This document shows, in pieces, positions 34,317 through 43,415 of a DNA stretch of 64,000 nucleotides. Source of the DNA: Fodinibius sp. Rm-B-1B1-1 (GTDB lineage Bacteria > Bacteroidota > Rhodothermia > Balneolales > Balneolaceae); assembly GCF_038594945.1 (NCBI RefSeq), contig NZ_JBCFYD010000001.1, positions 620,001 to 684,000 on the forward strand. The letters run 5' to 3'. Under the pieces are notes generated by a model. The model was not told the DNA's origin. It saw only the letters and a program-made list of their open reading frames with translations, and ran no database searches. The position numbers and the translations under genes were made by a program. Every line of letters begins with the position of its first letter. The stretch's first letter is position 1.

Positions 34317-35543
34317 TTATTTTAATAATACCTTTACGCTATCCAGTGAGCCATCGTTTGGGGCAGGCTCGGTACCCATCAAGTGATTAATGAGCTCATA
34401 GATGTGGATATTCTGAAAGTTCCCAACCTTTTCACCTTGCTTGAATGCTGGTCCATGGGCGATAAAGAACGCCTGCATGGCTTTTTCGTTGTTGTCATAA
34501 CCGTGGGTCGCACGCGGCAACGATTCTACAAAATCTTCTTGGTAATCCTCATCTAAAATGGTATATCCCAAATCAGCGACCATAATAATATCCTCGACCC
34601 GACGATGATTTTTAAGGTGATAACGCTCGGGTAAATCTTCTTTTTTGTATACGCGGTAGTTTTCTTCAGCAGATTTAAGCATCTGATAAACCTCTTCTTG
34701 TTTTCCCTCTTTGGGCTGAATACCCGTCATGGGCCCCCAGTTTACACGCTCGGTATTATCCATATCAATAATTTCATCCAGACGAATGAGCTTATCTGCT
34801 GACAAATCAACCATGCCGTGATCGGAAACAATGATAATATTGGTATTAGTCCACAGCCCTTTCTCCTTCATCTGTTCTTTAAGATAGCCCATGAGATTGT
34901 CAGCACGCTTGATGGCCTGTTTTACCGAGTCGGAATCGGTACCATAGCGATGTCCCTTGGAATCGACATCACTATAATAGAGGGTGGCAAAGTCAACGGT
35001 CTCATCTCCTGCATTGGCCATCCATTTCATAACGGTATCTATACGTGCTTTGCCGGGCATATCGCCATCATAGGTTTTCCAGTGCGTGGGGCGCATCCCT
35101 TGAATATCGGCCTCGGACCCCACCCAAAACATCGTACCCGTTTTGAGCCCCTGCTTTTCGAGGGTATTCCAGATGGGTTCCCCCTCGTACCATTTACCAT
35201 CTTCTACAGCTTCGCGATCGCGAATGCGATACCACTCTTCCCACTTGGGATCATACATGGTGTTATTAACAAAGCCATTATTTTCGGGATATAAGCCTGT
35301 GGCTATGGCATAGTGATTGGGAAAGGTTTTACTGGGGAAGACGGGAATGAGCCCCTCTGCCTGCACGCCGTTTGTAACCAGTGCATCAAAATTAGGGGTG
35401 TCTGTTTTTTCTAAATAATTGTGACCAAAGCCGTCAAAAGAAACTAACAGTGTTTTCGGGGGATGGGTTTGTTGCTCGCTATTACAGCTGGCCAACCCTA
35501 TTACGACGGATAATAGTATGATTAAAAAAGTACTACGGTTCAT
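34317..35543 (-). CDS. Lipoprotein nucleotide pyrophosphatase/phosphodiesterase (NPP family)
   Basis: 408 residues with a lipoprotein signal (lipobox GLASC, Cys20) and an alkaline-phosphatase-superfamily NPP domain. The first zinc ligand is Asp37 in LLVSFDGFGHNYL; the nucleophile is Thr73 in FPSKTFPNHYAIATGLYP. Later metal ligands appear in YYSDVDSKGHRYG, VSDHGMVDL and RATHGYDN. Bacterial NPPs hydrolyse nucleotide phosphodiesters or pyrophosphates outside the cytoplasm. It is transcribed in the same direction as the TonB receptor 170 bp upstream, but a strong terminator lies between them. Confidence 0.93.
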   Translation of the reverse strand: MNRSTFLIILLSVVIGLASCNSEQQTHPPKTLLVSFDGFGHNYLEKTDTPNFDALVTNGVQAEGLIPVFPSKTFPNHYAIATGLYPENNGFVNNTMYDPKWEEWYRIRDREAVEDGKWYEGEPIWNTLEKQGLKTGTMFWVGSEADIQGMRPTHWKTYDGDMPGKARIDTVMKWMANAGDETVDFATLYYSDVDSKGHRYGTDSDSVKQAIKRADNLMGYLKEQMKEKGLWTNTNIIIVSDHGMVDLSADKLIRLDEIIDMDNTERVNWGPMTGIQPKEGKQEEVYQMLKSAEENYRVYKKEDLPERYHLKNHRRVEDIIMVADLGYTILDEDYQEDFVESLPRATHGYDNNEKAMQAFFIAHGPAFKQGEKVGNFQNIHIYELINHLMGTEPAPNDGSLDSVKVLLK

Positions 35544-35650
35544 TATCTTAATAATTCAATTTTAAAGTTCACGCAAAGCCACGAAGGCGCAAAGATATTA
35601 TTTTAATCGTGCGATTACAGCCTTGTTTTGTGAAATAATTTAAAATAAAA

Positions 35651-35676
35651 AAGGGCAGCCCGATTGGGCTGCCCTT
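35651..35676. terminator. Intrinsic terminator after the TonB receptor gene
   Basis: Perfect 11-bp arms AAGGGCAGCCC (35651-35661) and GGGCTGCCCTT (35666-35676), loop GATT. The minus strand runs into a T-run (A-run at 35645-35652). It lies 38 bp past the receptor stop. Confidence 0.92.
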
Positions 35677-35713
35677 TTGAAAATTAGCTTTTATTCAAAG
35701 CTTTAATAGATAC

Positions 35714-38437
35714 TTAGAATTCATATGATAGGGACACATTCCAAGTTCGTCCAAATCCGTACCATACTAAATTACGGTTATGAATACCTTTCCAAGTCTC
35801 ATCACCAGAAGATGCGTGATAATTGGTTTCAGATTCAGCAATGTATGTAACATCAAATAGATTATTCACATTAACCCGTGCTGAAGCTGACTGTCCAAAC
35901 AGATCGAAACGATAGGTTGCTCCTAAATCCGTCAAACCATAAGAAGGTAATTTTAAAGCTCCCTCATTATCTTGATCTGCAAAGGCTTCATCTACGATGC
36001 TAAAATCAGCATATAAATTATCTACGTGCCGATAGCTTGCATCTACGCTAAGATCACCAATACGATAATCCGCGCCAATCTGTCCAACAAATTGTGCAGC
36101 ATCGCCCACCTTTACACCATCAGCATAAAGCGTGGTAGTACCAACTGGATTTCGATCATCATCAAACAGTTCAGCAGTAAAATTATTCGTGTACTTCCAA
36201 TCACCTACTGATAGCATTCCGTCTAATGTTAAATTTTCCATTGGACGTACGGTGGTTTCAACCTCAATACCGTTGTGGAGTTGATCCACATCAAGAAGTT
36301 GTGCAGAACCACCGTCTTGAGTAACGGGGTAGCTCTCTTCAATAAATCGATTACCCCAAGAAGTGGAGTATAGATTCACGTTTAAGTCTACAATATGAGA
36401 GGTATACCCATAACCTAACTCAATTGACATAATTTCTTCATTTTGCAGTTCCGGATTAATTTCATTCTGGAACCGTGGGAAAACAGCATCGAAAAGTGGC
36501 TGCCGCGAAATGTATCCGGCATTAGCAAACACGTTATGATGGTCATTAATATTAAAGTTTGCTCCACCTTTTACATAACCTCCGAGAACATTCTTTTCCT
36601 CAGAAAGCGCAGCATTAGGTTGATCAAAGAAATCCTCTCGTTGATATCCTTGATTGGACAAACCACCCTGGATAACAGCCGAGAATTGACCACCATCATA
36701 TTCAACCATCCCGTTAAGACCCTGCCAGTCAACATAACCGATGTTGTAGTAATCGACCTTCGGACCGGTCAGCCCTGTGTCCTGAAATGGGGACGCTTTG
36801 ATGGTATTATCGGGCTCAATAATTTGACCCATCGAGTTTGCATTACCTGTAGAAAAATAGCTATCTAATCCTAACATATCATTCATCGCACGATAGTGAT
36901 AGCCGGTGTAATCTCGAAGATCTACACCCAACGAGAATGTAAACTTATCCACCTCAGCTTCCAATTTGGAAATTGCTCCAAACCAGTTATGGGAATTCAT
37001 AGAAGCTCGGCGAACCAGTACCGCATTATTTACATTATCACTATTGTAACCGTTTGAGCCAATTAACTGTCCATTGTATGCACTGGGTGATCCTGTATAA
37101 CCGGAAGTAGTAGACCGATTAATTTCCACAATACGATCAAAGTTTATCGTACCATCGGAATTCCGTGCGCCATCCCCATCTTCTAAGTAATGTTCAGTAA
37201 GGTCTTCCTGGTACTGTCCTCCTCCAAAGGGATGAAGATCAGTTTCTGAGTTAAAGTAAAACTGTCCTCGTGGTCCAGTACCGCCACCACGTCCGGCAGA
37301 ACCATATAGCGAAGTAGCGAGTGAAACATTTTCACTGATTTCCCAATCCCAGTTTAACGTTGCAAGGGGTTTATTGTAAAAATTACGTCTCATATTATAT
37401 TCATCCCCATTTAGCGTACCTCCGTTGGTATTCCAACGTGGATCAATTCCTTCATCACCAAAATTTTGATAATCTCGAATGGACACATTCGCACGACGCT
37501 GGTGGTGCCACTGCCCCGCTCCGAGAACAGATAAGTTGAAAGAATGACTGTCATTTGGCTTATAACCTAATGCACCAAAATAGGTCCAGCCAGCACCACT
37601 GGTATTATCTACATAACCATTTCCTTGCCAGTAACTCAACAGAAAAGAAGCCGACCAGCCATTTTCTCCCAAACCAGTATTATATGAGGCTGCAGTTTTT
37701 GTATAACCATCATTACCTACCATTTGTGATACAGAACCACCCTGCTCTTGCTCAGCCGTTTTTGTGAAAATCGAAACGGTTCCACCTACAGACGGTACGG
37801 CAAGGTTCGATGCTCCTAAACCGCGCTGAATCTGAATACCGGATGCAACATCCGTCAAGCCTTGCCAGTTAGACCAGTAAACCCAGCCATTTTCCATATC
37901 GTTGACAGGCTGTCCATTGATCAGGAATGCGGTATTACTTTGGTCAAATCCTCGCAAGGAAATGCGGGAATCTCCATATCCCCCCCCTTGCTTCGTTGCA
38001 TAAGCTCCGGGAGTATCATTCATAATCTCCGGAAATTCTTGATTACCAACTTCCTCAGAAATCTCCTGTGGCGTGATGGTAGTTACCGCAACGGGTGTTT
38101 CCCGTTCTCGAGCAATATCAATAGTGCGGCTTGATACCACTATTTCGCCCAAGGCTTTTTTATCTGGTTGAAGGAATATCTCAATACCTTCTTCTGCAGT
38201 AACTTCTTTTTCTTTATAACCGACAAATGATATAACTAATATATCACCTTCGTCAGCATTAATTGTGAAAGTACCATCAGTACCTGTAGACGTTCCTGTC
38301 TGGGTACCTTTTATAATAACATTAGCTCCTGGTAGTGGTTGATTCGTTCCTGCCTCAAATACAGTACCACTGATTTGAGCAGTCGTCATCAACGGAAATA
38401 CTACCAGAGCAATAAATAAAAGTCCGTAGCGTTTCAT
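35714..38437 (-). CDS. TonB-dependent outer-membrane receptor with N-terminal regulatory-like domain
   Basis: 907 residues. The signal peptide ends near Ala20. A carboxypeptidase-regulatory-like beta-sandwich (about 21-105) starts ISGTVFEAGTNQPLPGANVIIKG in its first strand. Next comes a TonB plug (about 115-230, with RISLRGFDQSNTAFLINGQPVND and GLGASNLAVPSVGGTVSIFT) and a 22-strand barrel ending in the aromatic NVSLSYEF. It imports a large scarce ligand using the TonB-ExbBD motor. There is no SusD partner, so a polysaccharide SusCD pair is unlikely; the substrate is unknown. The 614 bp upstream hold no gene. Confidence 0.93.
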   Translation of the reverse strand: MKRYGLLFIALVVFPLMTTAQISGTVFEAGTNQPLPGANVIIKGTQTGTSTGTDGTFTINADEGDILVISFVGYKEKEVTAEEGIEIFLQPDKKALGEIVVSSRTIDIARERETPVAVTTITPQEISEEVGNQEFPEIMNDTPGAYATKQGGGYGDSRISLRGFDQSNTAFLINGQPVNDMENGWVYWSNWQGLTDVASGIQIQRGLGASNLAVPSVGGTVSIFTKTAEQEQGGSVSQMVGNDGYTKTAASYNTGLGENGWSASFLLSYWQGNGYVDNTSGAGWTYFGALGYKPNDSHSFNLSVLGAGQWHHQRRANVSIRDYQNFGDEGIDPRWNTNGGTLNGDEYNMRRNFYNKPLATLNWDWEISENVSLATSLYGSAGRGGGTGPRGQFYFNSETDLHPFGGGQYQEDLTEHYLEDGDGARNSDGTINFDRIVEINRSTTSGYTGSPSAYNGQLIGSNGYNSDNVNNAVLVRRASMNSHNWFGAISKLEAEVDKFTFSLGVDLRDYTGYHYRAMNDMLGLDSYFSTGNANSMGQIIEPDNTIKASPFQDTGLTGPKVDYYNIGYVDWQGLNGMVEYDGGQFSAVIQGGLSNQGYQREDFFDQPNAALSEEKNVLGGYVKGGANFNINDHHNVFANAGYISRQPLFDAVFPRFQNEINPELQNEEIMSIELGYGYTSHIVDLNVNLYSTSWGNRFIEESYPVTQDGGSAQLLDVDQLHNGIEVETTVRPMENLTLDGMLSVGDWKYTNNFTAELFDDDRNPVGTTTLYADGVKVGDAAQFVGQIGADYRIGDLSVDASYRHVDNLYADFSIVDEAFADQDNEGALKLPSYGLTDLGATYRFDLFGQSASARVNVNNLFDVTYIAESETNYHASSGDETWKGIHNRNLVWYGFGRTWNVSLSYEF

Positions 38438-39051
38438 AATCGATAGATATGTTTTGATTAGTGATTAGGATTGTGCCCTTTAAAGCACATTAGCAAAGTA
38501 AGATAAACCCGATGAGAACATTTAAGCCAACTGGCTCAAGGGGGCTCTCAAGCGGTGCTTAATATAAAAAACTTAAGCAACTTATTATACTTTGCTCTGA
38601 TGAATCTGATTATAGCAATGCTAAGATTAGCATACTGTTAAGTCTTCATTGCAATGATATTAAAAACCGCCGCTCATCCTCTTTAAACCACAGGACCAGT
38701 ATTCAGTCACAATCTGAATTAAAATCCATGTTCGAGTAGCCAGAAACACGAACTAATTTATAAGCCACCTCTGCAAAATCATCCCCACTATATCTTGTTA
38801 CTTTTTGTTAAACAGCCAACCTATACTTGTCCATATTTAAATCAAGATCCTAAACTACATTCCGAATAACAGCTGCCGAACTTAGTAAAGTCTTCTTATA
38901 ATTAATCTATTACCAAATTTTATACCTTCCTTCTTTACCGTTGACGTGCTATCTTCCATTTCTATTTTATATGGAACTTTCTATACGATATCCTTTTTAA
39001 GTACACCTTGTAGAAACATTACAAAATAAATTTCAAATAATTATTTCATCT
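38438..39051. other. 614-bp gene-free divergent regulatory region
   Basis: The gap separates the divergent starts of the TonB receptor and a small outer-membrane protein. I see a cluster of related GCTTAA/GCTCAA-type words at 38522-38578, a small palindrome ATGCTAA-GA-TTAGCAT (38618-38633) and a weak hairpin ATTCAG..CTGAAT (38701-38719). There is no convincing riboswitch, tRNA or small gene. The part after about 38750 is AT-rich and probably holds the promoter of the gene at 39052. Confidence 0.6.
38522..38578. promoter_or_regulatory. Cluster of CTTAAGC/GCTCAA-like words upstream of the TonB receptor
   Basis: TTAAGC (38522-38527), GCTCAAG (38534-38540), CTCAAG (within 38544-38552), GCTTAA (38557-38562) and CTTAAGC (38572-38578) lie within 57 bp, about 85-140 bp before the receptor ATG. 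They suggest several binding sites of one regulator. The words resemble the CTCAA/TTGAG units at 33.9 kb, but the match is loose. Confidence 0.3.
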
Positions 39052-39525
39052 ATGAAAAAACTGTTCATAATACCACTAATGGCAATGTTCCTGGCGTTAA
39101 CACTAAACAATGTCAGCCATGCCCAAGATAACAACAAGACATTGGGAGTTGGCTTTATGGTAGGGGAACCGACCGGCCTTACGTTAAAATCATGGACGGG
39201 CGGTGGTAACGCTATCGATGTTGGTGTAGCATGGTCGTTTGGTCGTTATGAGGCCATGACTGTACAAGCCGATTACCTATGGCACAATTATGATATATTC
39301 AGTGACGTAGAGGAAGGCAGCTTACCTCTTTATTACGGTATCGGTGGCCGTTTGGTACTGGGAGAAAATGACTCTTATATCGGTGCCCGTGTACCGGTGG
39401 GACTCAATTACTTGTTTGAAGATGCTCCGGTAGGGCTCTTTATCGAAGCTGCCCCTATCCTCAACATTGCCCCATCCACCGACTTTGACATCGATGGTAC
39501 CTTGGGAGCACGCTTCTACTTCTGA
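39052..39525 (+). CDS. Small outer-membrane beta-barrel protein
   Basis: 157 residues with a clear signal peptide (cleavage probably after SHA at residue 24) and then a run of short amphipathic strands (TLGVGFMVGEPTGLTLKSW, NAIDVGVAWSFGRYEAMTVQADYLW and so on) ending in the aromatic GARFYF. This is the usual make-up of an eight-stranded barrel. I do not recognise a named family, although GEPTGLTLKSW recurs in small uncharacterised Bacteroidota outer-membrane proteins. It has its own strong terminator and no functional neighbours. Confidence 0.75.
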   Translation: MKKLFIIPLMAMFLALTLNNVSHAQDNNKTLGVGFMVGEPTGLTLKSWTGGGNAIDVGVAWSFGRYEAMTVQADYLWHNYDIFSDVEEGSLPLYYGIGGRLVLGENDSYIGARVPVGLNYLFEDAPVGLFIEAAPILNIAPSTDFDIDGTLGARFYF

Positions 39526-39551
39526 TAACTAATTTTGGGCAAAAACATTTT

Positions 39552-39586
39552 AAAGGGATACATCTACCTTGGATGTATCCCTTTTT
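39552..39586 (+). terminator. Intrinsic terminator of the small barrel gene
   Basis: Perfect 13-bp arms AAAGGGATACATC (39552-39564) and GATGTATCCCTTT (39572-39584) followed by TTT. It lies 26 bp past the stop. Confidence 0.93.
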
Positions 39587-39971
39587 ATTTATCTCCCAGA
39601 ACTACACTTTGTCATTTCGAACATACGTGAGAAATCCTTACTTGTCAGATTACGACCAATTCCAGTAATACAATGTTGCGGATTGAATAATCTTCCTGCT
39701 ACAAAACAGGCATCAAAACTATTACACATACATAGTTTTAAAAAGTTGCTCAAGATTTAATGAACTGTTGCGCATGATTTGGGGGAAAAGAGGAATTTAG
39801 GGAGATTGGTTATATAAATTCATAATTCATCCATTATGCACAAAAGATCAATCCTTCTAACTTCCTTCCGCAGGCGCACGACCTATTCTCCAGGGAGGAG
39901 ATTTTTTAATTATGAGCCTGATGGGATAAGAGATTATACCTATTAAACGAATATATGCTAAGTCCAATTTC
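39587..39971. other. Gene-free stretch of about 385 bp
   Basis: It lies between the terminator of the small barrel gene and the end of the convergent MBL-hydrolase gene. Short open frames here are not gene-like in composition and have no recognisable family. I see no repeat or RNA gene in it. Confidence 0.5.
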
Positions 39972-40841
39972 CTACAGGAAAATCTGGTATCCCTCTTTGG
40001 CCAATCCAATCTCTTTAAAAACAGAGCCGAACTTGTCTTGTAAATGATCATCCAGAGCACTAAGCTGGCTGTCATCAGAGTCAGGGTCGTGATGGGTAAT
40101 AAATAATCGTTTAATATCGAGCTTCCTGCCAAGTGCAACCACATCCTCCCAGGCCGAATGCCCCCAACCACGCTTTTCTTCGTAAGAACTACGATTATAC
40201 TGGCCATCATGAATTAACAGGTCAACCCCCTCTAAAAATTCTTCCAACTCTTCTTGATAGGCCGACTGGCGATTATCTCCAACTATCAGTTCATTATCAG
40301 GACAAAAAACGATCTGTTTTCCATTGATATAAACCTTATAAATTGCCGTTTCCACCGTATGGTTGGCCATCATAAAATCAATATCATAACCTTCATATGA
40401 TTTCCGCTCCTGAGGTTGGGTAATATACTCCAGATTAGCATCTATCATATCTAACGTCACCGGAAAAAACGTTTTTGTCAGATGCCCATCCAATATATCC
40501 TTGCATCCGCCTTCCACACCTTGGTCAGGCATATGAATAGCAAAATGATTTTTAGAACCATAGATCGGCTTAAAAAAAGGGAAGCCCTGGATATGATCCC
40601 AATGCGGATGGGTGATAAAAATACGTCCCCGTATCTGACCTGGCTGATCGATAACACTATTCCCGAGATTACGAATGCCGGTGCCACTGTCTAAAATAAG
40701 CATATCATCCGTGCCCGGAACATCAACTTCTAAGCAAGTAGTGTTGCCGCCGTACTCCATATTTTCCTTATTGGCACAGGGGGTAGAACCTCGAACTCCC
40801 CAAAAAGTGACAACAACCTCTCGTTTATGTGTACTCATCAA
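39972..40841 (-). CDS. MBL-fold metallo-hydrolase
   Basis: 289 residues of the metallo-beta-lactamase fold. The opening VVTFWGVRGSTPCANKENM and ENMEYGGNTTCLEVDVPG are typical of a PhnP/cyclic-phosphodiesterase-like group, and the metal motif is THPHWDHIQGFPFF, with further ligands in LIHDGQYNRSSY and FITHHDPDSDD. Members hydrolyse phosphodiesters, often cyclic nucleotides, but the substrate cannot be fixed here. MM gives two adjacent start codons. It is transcribed in the same direction as the DUF349 gene upstream, 124 bp apart. Confidence 0.85.
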   Translation of the reverse strand: MMSTHKREVVVTFWGVRGSTPCANKENMEYGGNTTCLEVDVPGTDDMLILDSGTGIRNLGNSVIDQPGQIRGRIFITHPHWDHIQGFPFFKPIYGSKNHFAIHMPDQGVEGGCKDILDGHLTKTFFPVTLDMIDANLEYITQPQERKSYEGYDIDFMMANHTVETAIYKVYINGKQIVFCPDNELIVGDNRQSAYQEELEEFLEGVDLLIHDGQYNRSSYEEKRGWGHSAWEDVVALGRKLDIKRLFITHHDPDSDDSQLSALDDHLQDKFGSVFKEIGLAKEGYQIFL

Positions 40842-40965
40842 CCCGATTTTTATGAATATTTAGCCATCTATAACTCTCATAAACCCCATCATCTTACCAA
40901 CATTTTAAACTCTCTCTCCTGATTATTAGCCAATAATAGCAGAACAAACCGAAATAGCAAACCTG

Positions 40966-43221
40966 CTATTCGTCGCCTGCCTCTTCGCGGATCTGATCCA
41001 TTTTCTCAGTAATAGAATCCATCTTTCCCTTCTTATTTTCCAACTTCTGCTCGACCTTATCTATCTTATTTTGAACTTCATCAAGCAAGCTATTTCCCCC
41101 ACTTGAAGGTTTAAAATAGGTCTTCTTCTCTTTGTATTGCAGTACTTCTTTTTCTAACTGTTTGGCTTCCTTTTTAACCTTGTTGTACTCTTTACGCAGC
41201 TTTTGAATCTTACTTCTGTCATCTGGATCCAGGTCTGCCTTCGCGAGTTCTTGGTCAAACTTATCTCCGGATTTTGCCGCTCGCATGCGATCATAAATCA
41301 CATCACAAGCTTCGCGATACTGCTTCCACATCTTGTTTTTATACTTGATGGGGACATATCCCGCATTTTTAAACTCTTCCTGCAATCCTTTAGCAATATC
41401 TACTGCTTTAATGGGATCATCATGCTTACCCAATTCACGCAGCTTTTCCAGTATCTCTCGCTTTTTCTCAAGGTTCTCTTTGCGTTCCTCTTTAACCTCC
41501 TTAAAGTGTTCGCGGCGGCGGTCATAAAACTCATCCATCGCCCCCTTAAACTTTTTCCATATCTCTTCGGACTTTCCACGAGGCACGGGACCTATCTTTT
41601 TCCACCGGTCCATAAAGCTCTGCATCTGGGAGTGTCCCTTCTCAAAATCGTCGGTATGCTTTACTTCGTTCGCCTTATCAATGAGTTCAAGCTTCTGCTG
41701 GTAGTGCTCCTCTTCCTGCTCCTCAATCTTTTCCTGATTGTTGGCCTTTTTCTCATTAAAAGCATCCGTAGCCGATTTAAAACGCGACCAAAGCTTATCT
41801 TCGGCTCGCTGTGGTAGGTTTCCAACCTTTTTCCAACGCCGGTGAAGCTTATTAATTTTACGGGCAGCCGTCGCTAAATCATGTTCCTCAAGCAGGTTTT
41901 CAGCCTCTTCAATAATTTTTTCCTTCTTGTGCGTAAAGCTATCAACCTTGCTCTGGTGGTCGGGATCATACTTATATTTGCGATCATAATACTCATCCTG
42001 CGCACTCTTATAACGATCCCACACTTCGTTTGATTTCTCTTTTGGTACCCGACCAATCTTCTTCCACTGCTTGGTCAGATCATCAAACTTCTCATCAATC
42101 TCATCCCAATTTTCTGTTTCATGAGTCATGGACTCAGCAACATTCTCCATCTTCTCAAGCACAGCCAGCTTCAGCATCAGGTTGTCCTCTTCCTTCTGAC
42201 GCTTTTGTACCAATCGATCAACCTTATGATCATTAAAAGTATCAAGGAGCTCTTCGAATCGCTCATCTAATCCCTCTCCTTTTCCGCTGGGCAAAGGGCC
42301 AACACTATTCCATTGTCCCTTCATCTGGCTTACTCTGCGCGTAGCCGTCCACGTCTCATTAGAAACAATACCCTCAAACTCTTTGAGAAGCTCTTTCTTG
42401 GTCTCGAGGTTTTCCTGCTTCTTCTTTTCAAGCTCAGCATAATGCTGCTCCTTGCGCTCTTCGAACGCATCCACAACATCATTAAATTTTTTATAAAGAT
42501 CCTTTACTTCATCGGTATCCGTATCAGGTCCCTCGGCCCAGCGATGGCTCAAATTATCAAGCTCAACCGATACATACGACCAGTCTTCCTGTTTGGCTAA
42601 ATCCTTTGCCTTATCCAGGATTTCCCGATAATAATCTATGGGATTTTCTTCCGAAGCCTCATCATCAGATTGTTCCTCATCAGCAACTTCCTGCTGATCT
42701 TCCTCATCCTGCTCAGCCTCAGCTACGTCTTCTTCGGTATCCTCGTCAGTAGCTGTATCTACTTCTTCTGTTTTAGTCTCCGAAGCCTCTGGCGCAGGAG
42801 ATCCTTCATCAGGCTCATCATCCGTTTCATTCTCATCACTCTGTTTAGCCTCTGAAACCTCAGATTCAGAAGAATCTTCTTCCGGCAAGGTCTTCTTCTT
42901 TTCATTAATTTGATCTAAGAGAGCCGAAAAATCACCTACAGCATTCGTCGTTTTAACCTTTTCTTCAAGCATTTCCAGCTTATCAGCATCCAGCGCATCA
43001 TCAGTAAGCATTTCTCCAATCTTTTCTGAGAGCTCTTCAAAAGCACGTTTCAATGCCGAAAGCTTTTCCTCAAGATCATCGGCACTAACCTCGCACAGCT
43101 TCCGACGATCAATGGGTCCTTGTTCCTTAAGGAAAAGCTCATCATCTGGAGTTAAAATTACGTATTCATCCTCATACACATGTTGGGATGTCTCTTTGTT
43201 ATCTTCCATAGTAGTCTTCAC
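40966..43221 (-). CDS. DUF349 repeat protein, acidic coiled-coil
   Basis: 751 residues. The first ~200 are low-complexity and strongly acidic (runs of E, D, S). From about 205 to 650 there are at least five DUF349 helical repeats, each with the pattern W..IGPVP.GK.E..W..F, for example RWKKIGPVPRGKSEEIWKKF and QWKKIGRVPKEKSNEVWDRY. The C-terminus is coiled-coil. DUF349 proteins are widespread in Bacteroidota and of uncertain function; some are linked to ribosome or stress biology. The strong acidity may also reflect a salt-adapted cytoplasm. Nothing about its neighbours specifies a role. Confidence 0.88.
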   Translation of the reverse strand: MKTTMEDNKETSQHVYEDEYVILTPDDELFLKEQGPIDRRKLCEVSADDLEEKLSALKRAFEELSEKIGEMLTDDALDADKLEMLEEKVKTTNAVGDFSALLDQINEKKKTLPEEDSSESEVSEAKQSDENETDDEPDEGSPAPEASETKTEEVDTATDEDTEEDVAEAEQDEEDQQEVADEEQSDDEASEENPIDYYREILDKAKDLAKQEDWSYVSVELDNLSHRWAEGPDTDTDEVKDLYKKFNDVVDAFEERKEQHYAELEKKKQENLETKKELLKEFEGIVSNETWTATRRVSQMKGQWNSVGPLPSGKGEGLDERFEELLDTFNDHKVDRLVQKRQKEEDNLMLKLAVLEKMENVAESMTHETENWDEIDEKFDDLTKQWKKIGRVPKEKSNEVWDRYKSAQDEYYDRKYKYDPDHQSKVDSFTHKKEKIIEEAENLLEEHDLATAARKINKLHRRWKKVGNLPQRAEDKLWSRFKSATDAFNEKKANNQEKIEEQEEEHYQQKLELIDKANEVKHTDDFEKGHSQMQSFMDRWKKIGPVPRGKSEEIWKKFKGAMDEFYDRRREHFKEVKEERKENLEKKREILEKLRELGKHDDPIKAVDIAKGLQEEFKNAGYVPIKYKNKMWKQYREACDVIYDRMRAAKSGDKFDQELAKADLDPDDRSKIQKLRKEYNKVKKEAKQLEKEVLQYKEKKTYFKPSSGGNSLLDEVQNKIDKVEQKLENKKGKMDSITEKMDQIREEAGDE

Positions 43222-43352
43222 AGATACCTCTATTATAACGCTTGGTGATTCAAATTTCGCTTCTAAACTCTCAGCTGCCTTAGAGTTTAACTAAGATAAT
43301 ATTTCTGTGGAACTTATTACAATCCATCTGGGATATCAAAACATTGCCCCAT

Positions 43353-43383
43353 AAAAAAAGCCGACCCAAACTGGATCGGCCTT
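43353..43383 (-). terminator. Terminator after the MscS-like gene
   Basis: AAGCCGACCCA (43358-43368) pairs imperfectly with TGGATCGGCCTT (from 43372). The minus strand runs into a seven-base T-run (A-run 43353-43359). It lies 33 bp past the stop. Confidence 0.8.
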
Positions 43384-43415
43384 CCTCTTATCCCCATTAT
43401 TTGGGATAATAACAT

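Noticed and set aside
38438-39051. Possible cobalamin or other riboswitch before the TonB receptor
   Set aside because: I could not find the conserved B12-box or any known riboswitch core; only short hairpins and repeated words are visible.
39857-40210. 117-codon minus-strand open frame overlapping the MBL-hydrolase gene
   Set aside because: It overlaps the well-supported MBL gene in another frame and has no family resemblance; it is a shadow frame.
41203-41817. 204-codon plus-strand open frame inside the DUF349 gene
   Set aside because: It is antisense to a charged coiled-coil gene, whose complement yields long hydrophobic frames (Leu/Phe-rich) as an artefact.
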